From: Nitrospirillum amazonense
GTDB taxonomy: Bacteria; Pseudomonadota; Alphaproteobacteria; Azospirillales; Azospirillaceae
DNA length: 64,000 nt
Assembly: GCF_007828035.1 (NCBI RefSeq)
Contig: NZ_VITV01000003.1
Location: 372,001 to 436,000, forward strand
Direction: 5' to 3'
The notes beneath the pieces are model-generated. The model worked only from the letters and a program-made list of their open reading frames with translations. It searched no databases and was not told the DNA's origin. Positions 1 to 8,574 of the stretch are shown piece after piece. Within the stretch, counting starts at the first letter, position 1; every line of letters begins with the position of its first letter. A program made the translations under genes and the position numbers.

Positions 1-76
1 CGGGAACGGCCGCGGCGGCGGTCAGCAGCAGGCTCAAGGTCACCAAGGCGGTCAGGCGGCGGTGCTGCGAAGGCAT
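1..76 (-). CDS. N-terminus of an exported protein, cut by window edge
   Basis: Only the first 25 codons are inside the window. They read MPSQHRRLTALVTLSLLLTA and then AAAVP: a positively charged start, a hydrophobic stretch and small residues, which is a Sec signal peptide. The rest lies to the left, so the function cannot be told. It follows the TonB-dependent receptor on the same strand but is separated from it by a terminator-like hairpin, so it may be expressed only by read-through or from its own weak promoter. The ribosome site before the ATG is poor (GGGATGA about 8 bases upstream). Confidence 0.55.
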   Translation of the reverse strand, partial: MPSQHRRLTALVTLSLLLTAAAAVP

Positions 77-103
77 GGGCTAATCATCCCGTGAGGCGAA
101 ATG

Positions 104-148
104 GAAAAAGAGGCGTGCCGCCGGGGAAGGATGTTCCTGCGGCACGCC
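104..148 (-). terminator. Rho-independent terminator of the TonB receptor gene
   Basis: A perfect 10-bp stem (GGCGTGCCGC at 112-121 with GCGGCACGCC at 139-148) lies downstream of the receptor stop codon. Read on the minus strand it is followed by TCTTTTTCC, the expected U-run. Confidence 0.75.
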
Positions 149-185
149 CAGGGGAAGTGAGGCACCAGGCCTCGGAGGAAGCGGG

Positions 186-2372
186 TTAGAAGTTGGCGGA
201 CACCCTCACGCCATAGGTGCGGGGCGGGGCGTAGGAGCCGCTGCCGGCCAGGCGGTTGCCCGACCCGTTGGTGTCGGGGTTAGCCACGACCAGCACGGCG
301 TTGTTCTCCAGGTTGCGGACATAGGCCATGACCCGCCAGCGCCGGTCGGCGTCGTCGTAGGCCAGCGACAGGTTGGTCTTGGTGTAGGCCTTCTGCTCGG
401 TGACGGCGAAGTTGCGGTAGTCCAGGTTCTGGTCGCCGACATAGACGCTGTCGACGCGGGCCGTGATCATGGCGCCGGACGCCAGGTCCCACATGTGCTG
501 GTAGCCCAGGTTGATGGTCCATTCGGGCGACTTGGCCAGCGTGTTGCCGGTGTAGACGGCGGCGCTGCTGGGGTGGAAGACGTCGCCCGTCGCCAGGACG
601 AAATCAGTGTAGCGGGCATGGATGTAGGAGACGCTGCCGTCCACGCGGTCGCTCTGGGTCAGCAGGGCTGCCCCTTCCACCTCCACGCCGTAGACCTCGG
701 CCGTGCCGGCGTTGACCGTGACGGTGGACGCCTGGCCTGCCACCTGGCCGATGGCGCTGACCTGGAAGTCCTGATAGTCGTAGTAGAAGCCGGTCAGGTT
801 CAGCTGCAGCTTCTTGTCCATGAACTGGTTCTTCACGCCGACCTCATAGGCGGTCAGCTTTTCCGGCTGGTAGGGGTTGTTGTTGGGCGGCTGGCCGTCG
901 CCATAGCCGCCGGCCTTGTAGCCCGTGCCGATGGAGGCATAGAGCAGGCTGTCCGGCGCCAGATCGTATTCCGCCCCCACCTTCCAGTTGGTGGAATGCC
1001 AGGTCAGGTCCGCGTCGTTGAGGTACAGGGGGGAGCCGCCGACATAGGTGTTGCCGACAATGTGGCCGAAGGCCTCGGTGGCGCCGGTGCGAGCCTTGTT
1101 GTCCTCGGTATAGCGCAGGCCGCCCGTCACCCGCAGGCTGTCGGTGAGGCTGTAGGTCGCCTGGGCGAAGGCGGCCTTGGACTCCTCCGTCACCACCGGC
1201 TGGACGAAGGCCAGCGAGGTGATGCCGGCGATGGGGTCCAGCGCGAACAGGACGTCGTTGTTCTCCTTGAAGTAATAGAGGCCGGTCACCCACTTCAGCG
1301 GCCCGTCGCTGTTGGCCAGGCGCAGTTCGTGCGACATCTGGTCCTCATCGGACCGGAAGATGGTGGACGCGCAAAGCGCGCCAGAGGGGGCCGCGCAGGT
1401 GGAACTCTGCGTGGAACCGCCATGGGTGTGGTCGGTGTCCGTGCGGTAGGCGCCGACATAGGTCAGGGTGGCGAAACCCAAATCCCAGTCCGTGGTCAGC
1501 GACACACCCTTGTTGGTGTGGTTCAGGCTGCCGTCCGCCGACACCGGATAGGTGTAGGGCGAACCGAACTTGGCGTACTGGCCGATGGGCGCGGAGGCGT
1601 AGCCCACGCCGCCCTCATGGAAGATGTCGACCGACAGCAGGGCCTTGAACGTCTCACTGGGGGTCAATTGGACCTGCAGGCGGCCGGCCTGCGTATCCTC
1701 GTCATTAAAATTGCTGGAGCGGCCGTTGTTGGTATAGCCGTCGTGCCGGCTGGTCTGGAAAGCGGCGCGCACGGCCAGCGTGTCGGTCAGCGGCACGTTC
1801 AGCATGCCGGAGGTCTGCAGGTTGTTGTAGTTGCCGTAATCCAGCGACGCATTCCCCTCGAACTTGTCGCTCGGCCGTTTGGTGATGACGTTGATGCTGC
1901 CGGCGGTGGCGTTGCGGCCATATAGCGTGCCCTGGGGACCGCGCAGAACCTCGATGCGATCGATGTCATAGAGGGCGCCGATGGCGGCGCGCGACCGGGC
2001 CATGTAGACGCCGTCGACGTTGAAGGCCACGGCGGGGTCGCCCACCTCGGTGTCGTTGGTGCTGCCGATGCCGCGGATGGCGATCTGGACGGACCCGCTG
2101 CCGTTATTGCCCACGGCCAGGCCGGGAACCATGTTGTTGAGGTCGGTGGAGCTGGAAACGCCGCGCTGCTGCAGGGTGTCGCCGGAAAAGGCGGTGATGG
2201 CGATGGGCGTCTTCTGTGTCGTTTCCTGCCGCCGCTCGGCGGTGACGACGATGTCCTCCAGCTGCTGCGACGCGGCCTGGGGGGCGTTTTGCGGGGCGGC
2301 GGTCTGGGCCAGGCCGGGGGTGGCGATCAGGCTGGCCAGCGCGGTGGCGGCCAACAGGGTGTAGGTACGCAT
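186..2372 (-). CDS. TonB-dependent outer-membrane receptor
   Basis: A 728-residue ligand-gated outer-membrane transporter that takes up a substrate using energy from TonB/ExbBD. Residues 1-22 form a signal peptide ending ATPGLA. The motif LEDIVVTAERR (about 38-48) is the TonB-box and plug entry typical of the large proteobacterial receptor family. The plug includes RGPQGTLYGRNATAG, and the protein ends YGVRVSANF, the terminal beta-strand with final Phe needed for BAM assembly. Length is normal. I start it at 2372 rather than 2390 because the signal peptide then begins at once and GGGAG lies about 11 bases upstream. It is divergent from a LacI-family repressor, so the substrate is probably a sugar or glycoside; that is inference. 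The motif LYGRNATAGSINVITKRP is common in Sphingomonas/Caulobacter-type receptors of unknown substrate. Confidence 0.93.
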   Translation of the reverse strand: MRTYTLLAATALASLIATPGLAQTAAPQNAPQAASQQLEDIVVTAERRQETTQKTPIAITAFSGDTLQQRGVSSSTDLNNMVPGLAVGNNGSGSVQIAIRGIGSTNDTEVGDPAVAFNVDGVYMARSRAAIGALYDIDRIEVLRGPQGTLYGRNATAGSINVITKRPSDKFEGNASLDYGNYNNLQTSGMLNVPLTDTLAVRAAFQTSRHDGYTNNGRSSNFNDEDTQAGRLQVQLTPSETFKALLSVDIFHEGGVGYASAPIGQYAKFGSPYTYPVSADGSLNHTNKGVSLTTDWDLGFATLTYVGAYRTDTDHTHGGSTQSSTCAAPSGALCASTIFRSDEDQMSHELRLANSDGPLKWVTGLYYFKENNDVLFALDPIAGITSLAFVQPVVTEESKAAFAQATYSLTDSLRVTGGLRYTEDNKARTGATEAFGHIVGNTYVGGSPLYLNDADLTWHSTNWKVGAEYDLAPDSLLYASIGTGYKAGGYGDGQPPNNNPYQPEKLTAYEVGVKNQFMDKKLQLNLTGFYYDYQDFQVSAIGQVAGQASTVTVNAGTAEVYGVEVEGAALLTQSDRVDGSVSYIHARYTDFVLATGDVFHPSSAAVYTGNTLAKSPEWTINLGYQHMWDLASGAMITARVDSVYVGDQNLDYRNFAVTEQKAYTKTNLSLAYDDADRRWRVMAYVRNLENNAVLVVANPDTNGSGNRLAGSGSYAPPRTYGVRVSANF

Positions 2373-3020
2373 CTCTCCCAATACTCCCATTCTGCTTCTT
2401 TGTTCTTGTCGTCGCGAAGACGGGCCCCGGCTTCTGTGCCGAGCCTCTTTCGGGCCTGCCTGGAGGATGAGCGGCGCCTGCCCCGGCCCCGGTCATCCAG
2501 GGGCCAGGCCGCACCCAAGCAGGTGCCTAAGCCGGCAGGCTTTCATCGCGTTGTCCGTGGCGCGGGGTGGCGGCTCAAGGCAAGGCCCGCCGTTCACCGC
2601 CGCAACGTGGGGGCGCGATGGCTCATATCCGATGATGTTCTTTTAAAAAGGGCGGCCGGCTTACCGGATGGCCCGGTCCTGGAACGCGCAAGCGTCACGC
2701 ATGATCGTCTCTCCCGTTTGTTGGGCCCCGCCTTGTTGTTGTCCTTCGACCCTGGGGCTGAATGACAGCGCTGTCCCTGGTGTCGAAAAAATAAGGAGGC
2801 CTCGTTGGCCCTATTTTGTTATCATCCAGAACAACCGCGCGCAAGAGGGTTTCTCAAAAACCGCCGGCAAGGACACACCGTGTCAGTGCCGGCCCGCCGC
2901 CGCCGGTTTCACGCACTATCTTTGCCGCCCGCCGATGCTATGATCCCGCCGCTTTCAGGAGGCGGGGCACAAACCTCCGGAATGGCAAGGGGGCAGCGGT
3001 CTGGTTGGAGGTTCGAGGCG
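2373..3020. promoter_or_regulatory. Divergent control region between TonB receptor and LacI regulator
   Basis: No convincing gene lies in these 648 bases. They must hold the promoters of the receptor (leftward) and of the regulator (rightward). The only clear regulatory element I found is the palindrome at 2764-2775. The stretch 2630-2660 is locally AT-rich and is a candidate promoter for the receptor. Confidence 0.5.
2764..2775. promoter_or_regulatory. Putative LacI-family operator
   Basis: GACAGCGCTGTC is a perfect 12-bp palindrome with the central GCGC that LacI-family operators commonly carry, set in TGACAGCGCTGTCC. It lies about 390 bases before the receptor start and about 245 bases before the regulator start, so it could serve both. 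Assignment to this regulator is inference from position. Confidence 0.55.
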
Positions 3021-4055
3021 TTGAGCAAGGCCACCATTTATGATGTCGCCCGCGTGGCCAACGTCTCCATCAAGACGGTGTCCCGCGTGCTGAACGGGGA
3101 ACCCAAGGCCAGCGCGGAGACGCGTGCCCGGGTGATGGAGGCGGCGCGCAGCCTGAACTACACGCCCAGCCTGTCGGCCCGCGCCCTGTCGGGATCGCGC
3201 AGCTTCCTGATCGCGCTGGTCTCCTCCGGCGGGGTGTCGGACAACGCCATGCTGTACGTGACCGAACTGCAGATGGGCGCCATCCAGGCCTGCCGCGCCG
3301 GCGGTTACCACCTGCTGACGGAATACATCGACCTGGGCGCGTCCGACTTTACCGCCCTGACGGAGACTCTGGTTTCCACCCTGCGCGTCGATGGCGTCAT
3401 CCTGATCCCCCCGTTGTGCGACGATCCCCAGTTGTTGTCCCTGCTGGCACAGCGCGGTGTCACCTGCGTGCGCATCTCCCCCACCCTGGACGGCAGCGCC
3501 GAGGAGAAATGGGGCTGGGGTGTCGACATCGACAATTACCAGGCGGCATTCCAGATGACGCGCCACCTGATTGACCAAGGGCACCGCGACATCGGCTTCA
3601 TTCAGGGCCACCCCAAGCACGCGGCGGCGGCTCAGCGTGAGGCGGGCTATCGCGACGCCCTGTTCGACGGCGGGCCCATCCCAGATCGTCTGATCCAGCC
3701 GGGCCTGTTCACCTTCGACAGCGGCCTGTCGGCCGCCCGCGCCCTGCTGGAACAACCGCGGCGCCCCACCGCCATCTTCGCCGCCAACGACAGCATGGCC
3801 ATGGCCGTGCTGTCCGTGGCCTACAAAATGGGCATCCCGGTGCCGAGCGCCCTGTCGGTGGCCGGCATCGACGACCTGCCGGCCGCCAGCGTCGTTTGCC
3901 CGCCGCTGACCACTGTGCGCCAGCCGGTGATGGAAATGGGCGCCGCCGCCGCCCGTTTCATTATCGACCGCACCGCCGGCCAGGTGGGCAGCTACCTGAA
4001 GAAGGTGTTCGACCACAGCCTGGTGGTCCGCGAGTCCACCGCCCCGCCGACGTGA
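3021..4055 (+). CDS. LacI-family transcriptional regulator
   Basis: A 344-residue repressor. Residues 3-50 form the LacI helix-turn-helix and hinge (ATIYDVARVANVSIKTVSRV then LNGEP), followed by the periplasmic-binding-protein-like effector domain (for example FIQGHPKH, AIFAANDSMAMAV, VAGIDDLP, LTTVRQP). I chose the TTG at 3021: GGAGG lies 9 bases upstream and the length then fits the family (about 330-345), whereas the longest reading frame adds 72 residues of unrelated low-quality sequence. It is divergent from the TonB-dependent receptor, the usual arrangement for a local repressor of carbohydrate uptake. The sugar effector cannot be told from sequence. Confidence 0.92.
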   Translation: MSKATIYDVARVANVSIKTVSRVLNGEPKASAETRARVMEAARSLNYTPSLSARALSGSRSFLIALVSSGGVSDNAMLYVTELQMGAIQACRAGGYHLLTEYIDLGASDFTALTETLVSTLRVDGVILIPPLCDDPQLLSLLAQRGVTCVRISPTLDGSAEEKWGWGVDIDNYQAAFQMTRHLIDQGHRDIGFIQGHPKHAAAAQREAGYRDALFDGGPIPDRLIQPGLFTFDSGLSAARALLEQPRRPTAIFAANDSMAMAVLSVAYKMGIPVPSALSVAGIDDLPAASVVCPPLTTVRQPVMEMGAAAARFIIDRTAGQVGSYLKKVFDHSLVVRESTAPPT

Positions 4056-4213
4056 AGCCGGCGGCGTCGCCGCTGTAGCCTACCAGCCCGCGGAAATGGG
4101 CCCGGCGCCAAGGGAAAGACTCCATTTTTCCTGGCCGCGCCCGGCTATTTCCGTTACAAACCGCGCCCCCATTTCAAAAACCGATGCTTTCGGCCGTCGT
4201 TGGAGCGCGCACC

Positions 4214-5488
4214 ATGGGCTATTGCGGCCTGGACTTTGGAACGTCGAACAGCACCCTGGGCGTCGTCGAGGATAGCGAGGCCCGCCTGCTGCCGCTGGAG
4301 GGGGAGGAGACCACCCTGCCCAGCGCGCTGTTCTTCGACTTCGCCGCCAAGCGGGAGGAGTTCGGCCGCGCCGCCATCCAGATCTATGCCGAGGGGGCCG
4401 ACGGGCGCCTGATGCGCTCCCTGAAGTCGGTGCTGGGTACCGACCTGATCGACATGGAAACCCAGCTGGACCGGCGGCGCATCCGCTTCCGCGACGTGCT
4501 GAAGATCCTGCTGACGGAGATCAAGCGCCGGGCGGAGGAGCAGGCCGGCCACCCCCTGACCCAGGTGGTCCACGGCCGCCCCGTGCATTTCGTGGACGGT
4601 GACGACGCGGCCGACCGCCGGGCGGAAGCAGCCCTGGCGGAGATCGCGCGCGACATCGGCTACACCGACATCTCCTTCCAATTCGAGCCCATCGCCGCCG
4701 CCCTGGATTACGAGCGCCAGGTGAATGCGGAGGAGATCGCGCTGATCGCCGACATCGGCGGCGGCACCTCCGACTTTTCCATCGTGCGCATCGGACCGGA
4801 TCGGCGGGAGGCCGCGGACCGGGGCCAGGACATCCTGGCCAGCACCGGCGTGCGCATCGGCGGCACCGACTTCGACCGCCTGCTGTCGCTGCACGGCGTC
4901 ATGCCGCACCTAGGCTACCAGTCGCCGATGAAGCGCGCCGGCCTGCTGGCGCCCAACAGCTATTTCAATGACCTGGCCACCTGGTCCAAGATCAACTTCC
5001 TCTACGCTCCCAAGGTAATGGCGGAGCTGCGCCAGGTGCTGCGCGAGTCCGCGAAGCCCGACCTGATCGGCCGGCTGATCCATGTGGTGGAGGAACACTT
5101 GGGCCACCGCGTCGCCATGACGGTGGAGCGCACCAAGATCCGCCTCAGCGCCACGGCGGCCCAGCCGGGAGGAGCGGACGTGGCGGTGGACATCCCCTTC
5201 GACTTCATCGAGCGTGGATTGACCATCCCCTTCACCGTGCCCGGCTTCGCCACGGCCACCACGCCGCTGACCGACGGCATCGCCGGCATGATCCGCAAGG
5301 CCCTGGACGACAGCGGCCTCACGCGCGACAAGATCGATGCCGTGTTCCTGACCGGCGGGTCCACCCTGCTGCCCAACGTGCGCGCCAGCATCCTGGCGGA
5401 ACTGCCGGAGGCCCGGGTGGTCGAGGGCGACAAGTTCGGTTCCGTCGGCCTGGGCCTGACGCTGGAAGCCCATCGGCGCTATCGCTGA
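4214..5488 (+). CDS. Hsp70-family protein, YegD-like
   Basis: A 424-residue cytoplasmic ATPase with the actin/Hsp70 fold but without the substrate-binding and lid domains of DnaK, as in E. coli YegD. Phosphate-1 motif DFGTSNSTLG at residues 6-15, phosphate-2 motif ADIGGGTSDFS near residue 179, adenosine motif LTGGSTLLPNV near residue 378. The ATG at 4214 is preferred over the one at 4184 because TTGGAG lies 8 bases before it and the nucleotide-binding motif then starts at the usual distance. It stands alone, followed by a strong bidirectional terminator. Clients are unknown for the family. Confidence 0.9.
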   Translation: MGYCGLDFGTSNSTLGVVEDSEARLLPLEGEETTLPSALFFDFAAKREEFGRAAIQIYAEGADGRLMRSLKSVLGTDLIDMETQLDRRRIRFRDVLKILLTEIKRRAEEQAGHPLTQVVHGRPVHFVDGDDAADRRAEAALAEIARDIGYTDISFQFEPIAAALDYERQVNAEEIALIADIGGGTSDFSIVRIGPDRREAADRGQDILASTGVRIGGTDFDRLLSLHGVMPHLGYQSPMKRAGLLAPNSYFNDLATWSKINFLYAPKVMAELRQVLRESAKPDLIGRLIHVVEEHLGHRVAMTVERTKIRLSATAAQPGGADVAVDIPFDFIERGLTIPFTVPGFATATTPLTDGIAGMIRKALDDSGLTRDKIDAVFLTGGSTLLPNVRASILAELPEARVVEGDKFGSVGLGLTLEAHRRYR

Positions 5489-5497
5489 GGCAGGCAG

Positions 5498-5535
5498 AAA
5501 AACACCCGCCGGCGGTGTCGCAGGCGGGTGTTTTT
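5498..5535. terminator. Bidirectional rho-independent terminator
   Basis: AAAAACACCCGCC (5498-5510) pairs with GGCGGGTGTTTTT (5523-5535) around a 12-base loop. It has an A-run before and a T-run after, so it can end both the Hsp70 gene and the converging small lipoprotein gene. Confidence 0.88.
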
Positions 5536-5561
5536 CCTAAAGGCACGCGGGAAACGCCCGA

Positions 5562-5711
5562 TCACGGGGTGTCCTTGTGGGCCTCCTTGCTGATGGCGTG
5601 GCCGGTGGCGGAGATATCCTCGCCGGCGCCCTCGGTGGTATGGCAGGCGCTGACCAGCGCCCCCATGCCCAGCATGGACAAAAGAACAAGCGCGCGGAGT
5701 TTCGTGGTCAT
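5562..5711 (-). CDS. Entericidin A/B-family small lipoprotein
   Basis: A 49-residue lipoprotein precursor. The signal peptide ends in the lipobox LVSAC (Cys23), followed by HTTEGAGEDISATGHAISKE, which matches the short entericidin mature region (GxGxDIxxxGxAI). Entericidins are small membrane lipoproteins linked to stationary-phase stress and lysis in enterobacteria; their role in alphaproteobacteria is not established. It lies 32 bases after the membrane-protein gene at 5744-6208 on the same strand, so it is probably the last gene of that unit. The longer reading frame to 6041 overlaps that gene and is not real. Confidence 0.85.
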   Translation of the reverse strand: MTTKLRALVLLSMLGMGALVSACHTTEGAGEDISATGHAISKEAHKDTP

Positions 5712-5743
5712 CGTGGCCCTCCTTGATGGGCTAGGGGTTGCAT

Positions 5744-6208
5744 TCACTTGCGGCTGGCGCGACTGCCGGGGTTCCCGACAATCAACCCGGCCACCACGGC
5801 CGCCAGCAAGGCTGGCACCTTGTGTTTGACCACCAGGCGCTGGGCTTCGGTCAGCAGCACCTCCGGGTCTAAATCCAGTGCGGGATGCAACGCCGGCGGG
5901 GCCGGCGGTTCGCGACGGCTGACCAGCAGCCGCATCACCACCAACAGCACCAGGCACAGCACGATCAGGGCCAGCGCCACCAGCGCAGGCGTCCAGACCG
6001 GGCCCATCTGCGGTTCCATCCCGGCCCACAGCGCGGCGCAAAGCAGGCCCACCGCCGCGATGATCGCCAGCATGGCCATCACCCCGGTGATGACAACCGT
6101 GACGACACCGTCGACCAGCGGCGCCGGAGAGGACCGGTGCACCGGACCAAAGGGGATCACCCCCAGTTGCGACAAGGCCATAACGGCCAGCTTGGTCCAG
6201 CCTTCCAT
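5744..6208 (-). CDS. Small membrane protein, possibly holin/phage-holin-like
   Basis: A 154-residue protein of unknown function. Hydrophobic segments fall at about residues 33-60, 72-96 and 132-147, with a charged, proline-rich linker (SRREPPAPPALHPALDL) between the second and third. The layout recalls phage-holin-family/DUF1469-like envelope proteins that often sit beside DUF883 genes, but I cannot confirm a family. The ATG at 6208 has AAGGGGGA six bases upstream and is preferred over the GTG at 6211. It lies between a DUF883 gene and an entericidin-like gene on the same strand. Confidence 0.7.
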   Translation of the reverse strand: MEGWTKLAVMALSQLGVIPFGPVHRSSPAPLVDGVVTVVITGVMAMLAIIAAVGLLCAALWAGMEPQMGPVWTPALVALALIVLCLVLLVVMRLLVSRREPPAPPALHPALDLDPEVLLTEAQRLVVKHKVPALLAAVVAGLIVGNPGSRASRK

Positions 6209-6257
6209 CACCGGTCCCCCTTATGCGGCGCTTATTGTCCAGCCACGCCCGCCCGCC

Positions 6258-6503
6258 TCAGCGGGACAGCAGGCGGCTGGCGATGAAACCGGCGGAGAAG
6301 GCCAGCAGCAGGCTGGTGATGGGCTGCGCCTCCACCTGCGTACCCACGGCCTTGGCCGCCGCCTCGCCCTTGGCCGCCAGCGTCTTGTAGAGATCGCTGG
6401 CCTCCGCCTTGATGGCGCTGGACAGGTGGTCGGCATCCTCCCGCGCGGCATCGCGCACGGAACGGGCGGCGGTGGCGGCGGCGTCGATGGTTTCGCTCTT
6501 CAT
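6258..6503 (-). CDS. DUF883 (ElaB/YqjD-like) membrane-anchored protein
   Basis: An 81-residue protein. Residues 1-60 are a charged, alanine-rich amphipathic helix (AATAARSVRDAAREDADHL); residues 63-78 are a hydrophobic anchor with small residues (SLLLAFSAGFIASRLL) ending in Arg. This is the layout of ElaB/YqjD/YgaM, stationary-phase inner-membrane proteins reported to bind ribosomes in E. coli. GAAGGAC lies just upstream of the ATG. It sits in a run of minus-strand stress-type genes. Confidence 0.8.
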   Translation of the reverse strand: MKSETIDAAATAARSVRDAAREDADHLSSAIKAEASDLYKTLAAKGEAAAKAVGTQVEAQPITSLLLAFSAGFIASRLLSR

Positions 6504-6524
6504 CGTCCTTCTCCTTCGTCGGTT

Positions 6525-6554
6525 GGGGGACGTCGATCTGCGCTCGCGTCCCCC
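6525..6554. repeat. Inverted repeat upstream of the DUF883 gene
   Basis: GGGGGACG (6525-6532) and CGTCCCCC (6547-6554) form an 8-bp perfect stem with a 14-base spacer, 22 bases before the DUF883 start and between it and the upstream gene. It could be a weak terminator of the DUF2383 gene or an operator. There is no U-run on either strand. Confidence 0.45.
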
Positions 6555-6614
6555 TCAGATTTGGCGAGCCCGGGTCAGACGGGGCCCGCCGGATCTGGCG
6601 TCACGCGCCGCCGG

Positions 6615-7097
6615 TCAACGGCGTTCCAGCGCGTGCTTCAGGGTGCTCATCTGGTCGTGGTCGGCCTTGATGCTGTCGTAGCAGGTGGCGACCACTTCGC
6701 GCGCCGGCATGGGCAGGTCGCCCTGCAGCGCCTTCTCGAAGCTGGACTTGATGTCGTCCTCGCCCGCCTCGACGGCGGCGACGACGCTCTGATCGCTGCC
6801 GGTGACGGCATTCTTCAGGTTCACGAACATGCGACGGGCGGCCCCCAGCACCGTGCCGTCGGTTTCCGGCTGGCCGCCCAGGCTGATGACTTCGGCCTGC
6901 AGGGCGGTCGTCAGCTGGCGACGCTGGCGGGCGCGGGTGGCGAACAGCGTCTTGAAGCTGTCGTTGGTCGCCTCTTCCGCGGCGTCCTTGTAGCCAAGGG
7001 CGCTGTCCAGGGTCTTCTCGATCAGGTCATTCAACACCTTGACGGACTGCTCGGTGGCGGCGGGGGGGACGCTGGGGGGAACCGTGGGCGGGATCAT
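6615..7097 (-). CDS. PA2169-family four-helix-bundle protein (DUF2383)
   Basis: A 160-residue soluble helical protein. SVKVLNDLIEKTLDSALGYK followed by DAAEEA near residues 18-43 is the hallmark start of the DUF2383 / PA2169 family, a ferritin-like four-helix bundle. Typical family segments follow, including FKTLFATRARQRRQLTTALQ and VVATCYDSIKADHDQM. I start it at 7097 because AAGGAGAGGAG is six bases upstream; the frame extends 10 codons further. Function is unknown, but relatives are linked to stress responses. The region before it (7098-7403) is unusually AT-rich and likely carries its promoter. Confidence 0.85.
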   Translation of the reverse strand: MIPPTVPPSVPPAATEQSVKVLNDLIEKTLDSALGYKDAAEEATNDSFKTLFATRARQRRQLTTALQAEVISLGGQPETDGTVLGAARRMFVNLKNAVTGSDQSVVAAVEAGEDDIKSSFEKALQGDLPMPAREVVATCYDSIKADHDQMSTLKHALERR

Positions 7098-7403
7098 GGT
7101 CTGCTCCTCTCCTTGAATGATTGCCAAGCCGGGATCGTATTATTTGTCCCAGCTGTAAATAAACAAACTCTGCATAGGGAGCGTTGCGCAGAAATTATTT
7201 GCTATATCTTTATCAATAAATTTAGCCGGTTCTTCATAATATAGAATGTTTTATATAAGCTTTGAGGCAGGCCTATTATTTTCAAACCTTCCGCCTAGAC
7301 CGAACGCGCCAATCCTTGCCTGTGGACATACCCCGGCGCAATCCGTATAGCTCCAGGTGAGGAGGGGCTCCACGCCGCCCCTCCCCTTTTGGTGAACAAA
7401 ACG
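7098..7403. promoter_or_regulatory. AT-rich promoter region of the DUF2383 gene
   Basis: These 306 bases hold no gene. About 7135-7290 is far richer in A and T than the surrounding sequence (TTATTATTTG, AATTATTTGCTATATC, ATAATATAGAATG), which suggests a strong promoter or a nucleoid-protein binding zone. I could not find a clear general-stress (EcfG-type) promoter pair. Confidence 0.4.
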
Positions 7404-8150
7404 TCAGCGTATGGTTGCCAGGTTCTTGCGCAGGCCGTCGGCGTCAGCATTCTTGACGCTGCGGGCCGAGACGATGGCAGACACCGATTCCGGCTTGCCG
7501 TAATAGGCCTCGTTCCAGCTGTCGCGCGGCTTCAGGACCGAGCCGTTGAGCGTCAGGCCCGCATAGGCGCCGCTGGCCGAGGACCAGACGATGATGTCGC
7601 CGCTCATCGAGGTGCCGGTGGCGGCCTCGGCGGTGGAGCCCAAGGTCACCACGGCCAAGCCCGCCTGGGCACCGATCTTGAATTCATCCTGCAGGACGGA
7701 CGACAGGGCCTTGTCGCTCATGATGAACAGCACCAGCTCCGCCTGCTCCACGCCGATCTGCAGGCCGAAGGAGGCCGAGCCCAGGGTGTAGAAGGCGGGA
7801 TAGCTGAACTCGCCGTTGGGGCCGCGCGTCAGCAGCACGGCGTCGCCGCCCTCACCGCCCACGAAGAAGCCGCCCTTGATCAGCTGCGGCACGATCAGCA
7901 CGCCCTTGGCGCGCTTCATCAACTCACGGGCGTTGCCGAATTCCTTGTCCTTGCGCAGATCATCAACGGTGACACGGGCACGCTCCACCAGGTTGCTCTG
8001 GTCGGTGCCATGCGAGGCGACGGCGGCCAGCGCGTGCGGCGCGGTCGCGGTCATGGCGCCGAAAACCATCAGGGCCGACAGGGCGGCGGGAATGACTCGG
8101 GACTGCAGGGACGGCTTGGCCGCCGTCGAGATGTGCGACACAGGCATCAT
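7404..8150 (-). CDS. Exported lipid-binding SYLF-domain protein (YSC84-related)
   Basis: A 248-residue protein. Residues 1-42 look like a long signal peptide (ALSALMVFGAMTATAPHALA). From about residue 60 the SYLF/Ysc84 domain follows: AKGVLIVPQLIKGGFFVGGE, then GFGLQ-type FGLQIGVEQAELVLFIMSDK and SLGLGA-like AQAGLAVVTLGSTAEA. SYLF domains bind phosphoinositides in eukaryotes; bacterial exported versions (BPSL1445 family) have no firm role but often accompany stress genes. The ATG at 8150 has GGAGTGA upstream; the frame's earlier start adds 71 residues without homology. It follows CsbD on the same strand. Confidence 0.87.
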   Translation of the reverse strand: MMPVSHISTAAKPSLQSRVIPAALSALMVFGAMTATAPHALAAVASHGTDQSNLVERARVTVDDLRKDKEFGNARELMKRAKGVLIVPQLIKGGFFVGGEGGDAVLLTRGPNGEFSYPAFYTLGSASFGLQIGVEQAELVLFIMSDKALSSVLQDEFKIGAQAGLAVVTLGSTAEAATGTSMSGDIIVWSSASGAYAGLTLNGSVLKPRDSWNEAYYGKPESVSAIVSARSVKNADADGLRKNLATIR

Positions 8151-8373
8151 GGTCACTCCGTTATTGGGCCGGCCGGGGGCACCGGCCAAGCCGTCGCCGC
8201 TGAGGGTCCAGCCGGCGGGGATGGTGGACGGGAACGGCCGGACGGGCCGCTCCCTTTGCTGTTTCAATGCACTCGTCAATAAGGTCAGGGACCCCGCCGC
8301 GGTGCGGGGGGTGACGGCGTTCACGCCGTCACCGGTCCAGCGGCGGGCACAGCGGCAGACCACCGCCGCCCTA

Positions 8374-8574
8374 TCAGTCCAGAGCCTTCTTGGCGGTATC
8401 CTTCAGGGCCTTGCCGGCTTCCTGAATCTTGCCGGCGGCGTTCTGGGCATGGCCTTCGACCTTCTTGGCCTTGCCTTCCGCCGCCATCTGGTCGTCACCG
8501 ATGACCTTGCCGGCCGCTTCCTTCACGGCGCCACCGGCGATCTTGGCATTACCCTCGATACGGTTCTTGTTCAT
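8374..8574 (-). CDS. CsbD-family stress protein
   Basis: A 66-residue hydrophilic helical protein. NKNRIEGNAKIAGGAVKEAA followed by GKVIGDD at the start is the standard CsbD opening (MNxDxIxGxxKQxxGxVKExxGxxxGDD), and the Lys/Ala-rich second half ends KKALD. CsbD proteins are induced by general stress in many bacteria; their molecular function is not known. TGAGGAAG lies 9 bases before the ATG at 8574. Its stop is 223 bases from the SYLF gene start on the same strand. Confidence 0.9.
   Translation of the reverse strand: MNKNRIEGNAKIAGGAVKEAAGKVIGDDQMAAEGKAKKVEGHAQNAAGKIQEAGKALKDTAKKALD

Noticed and set aside
495-1925. 476-residue plus-strand open frame
   Set aside because: It lies antisense to the TonB-dependent receptor and reads as Gly/Val/Arg-rich low-complexity sequence, the usual shadow of GC-rich genes.
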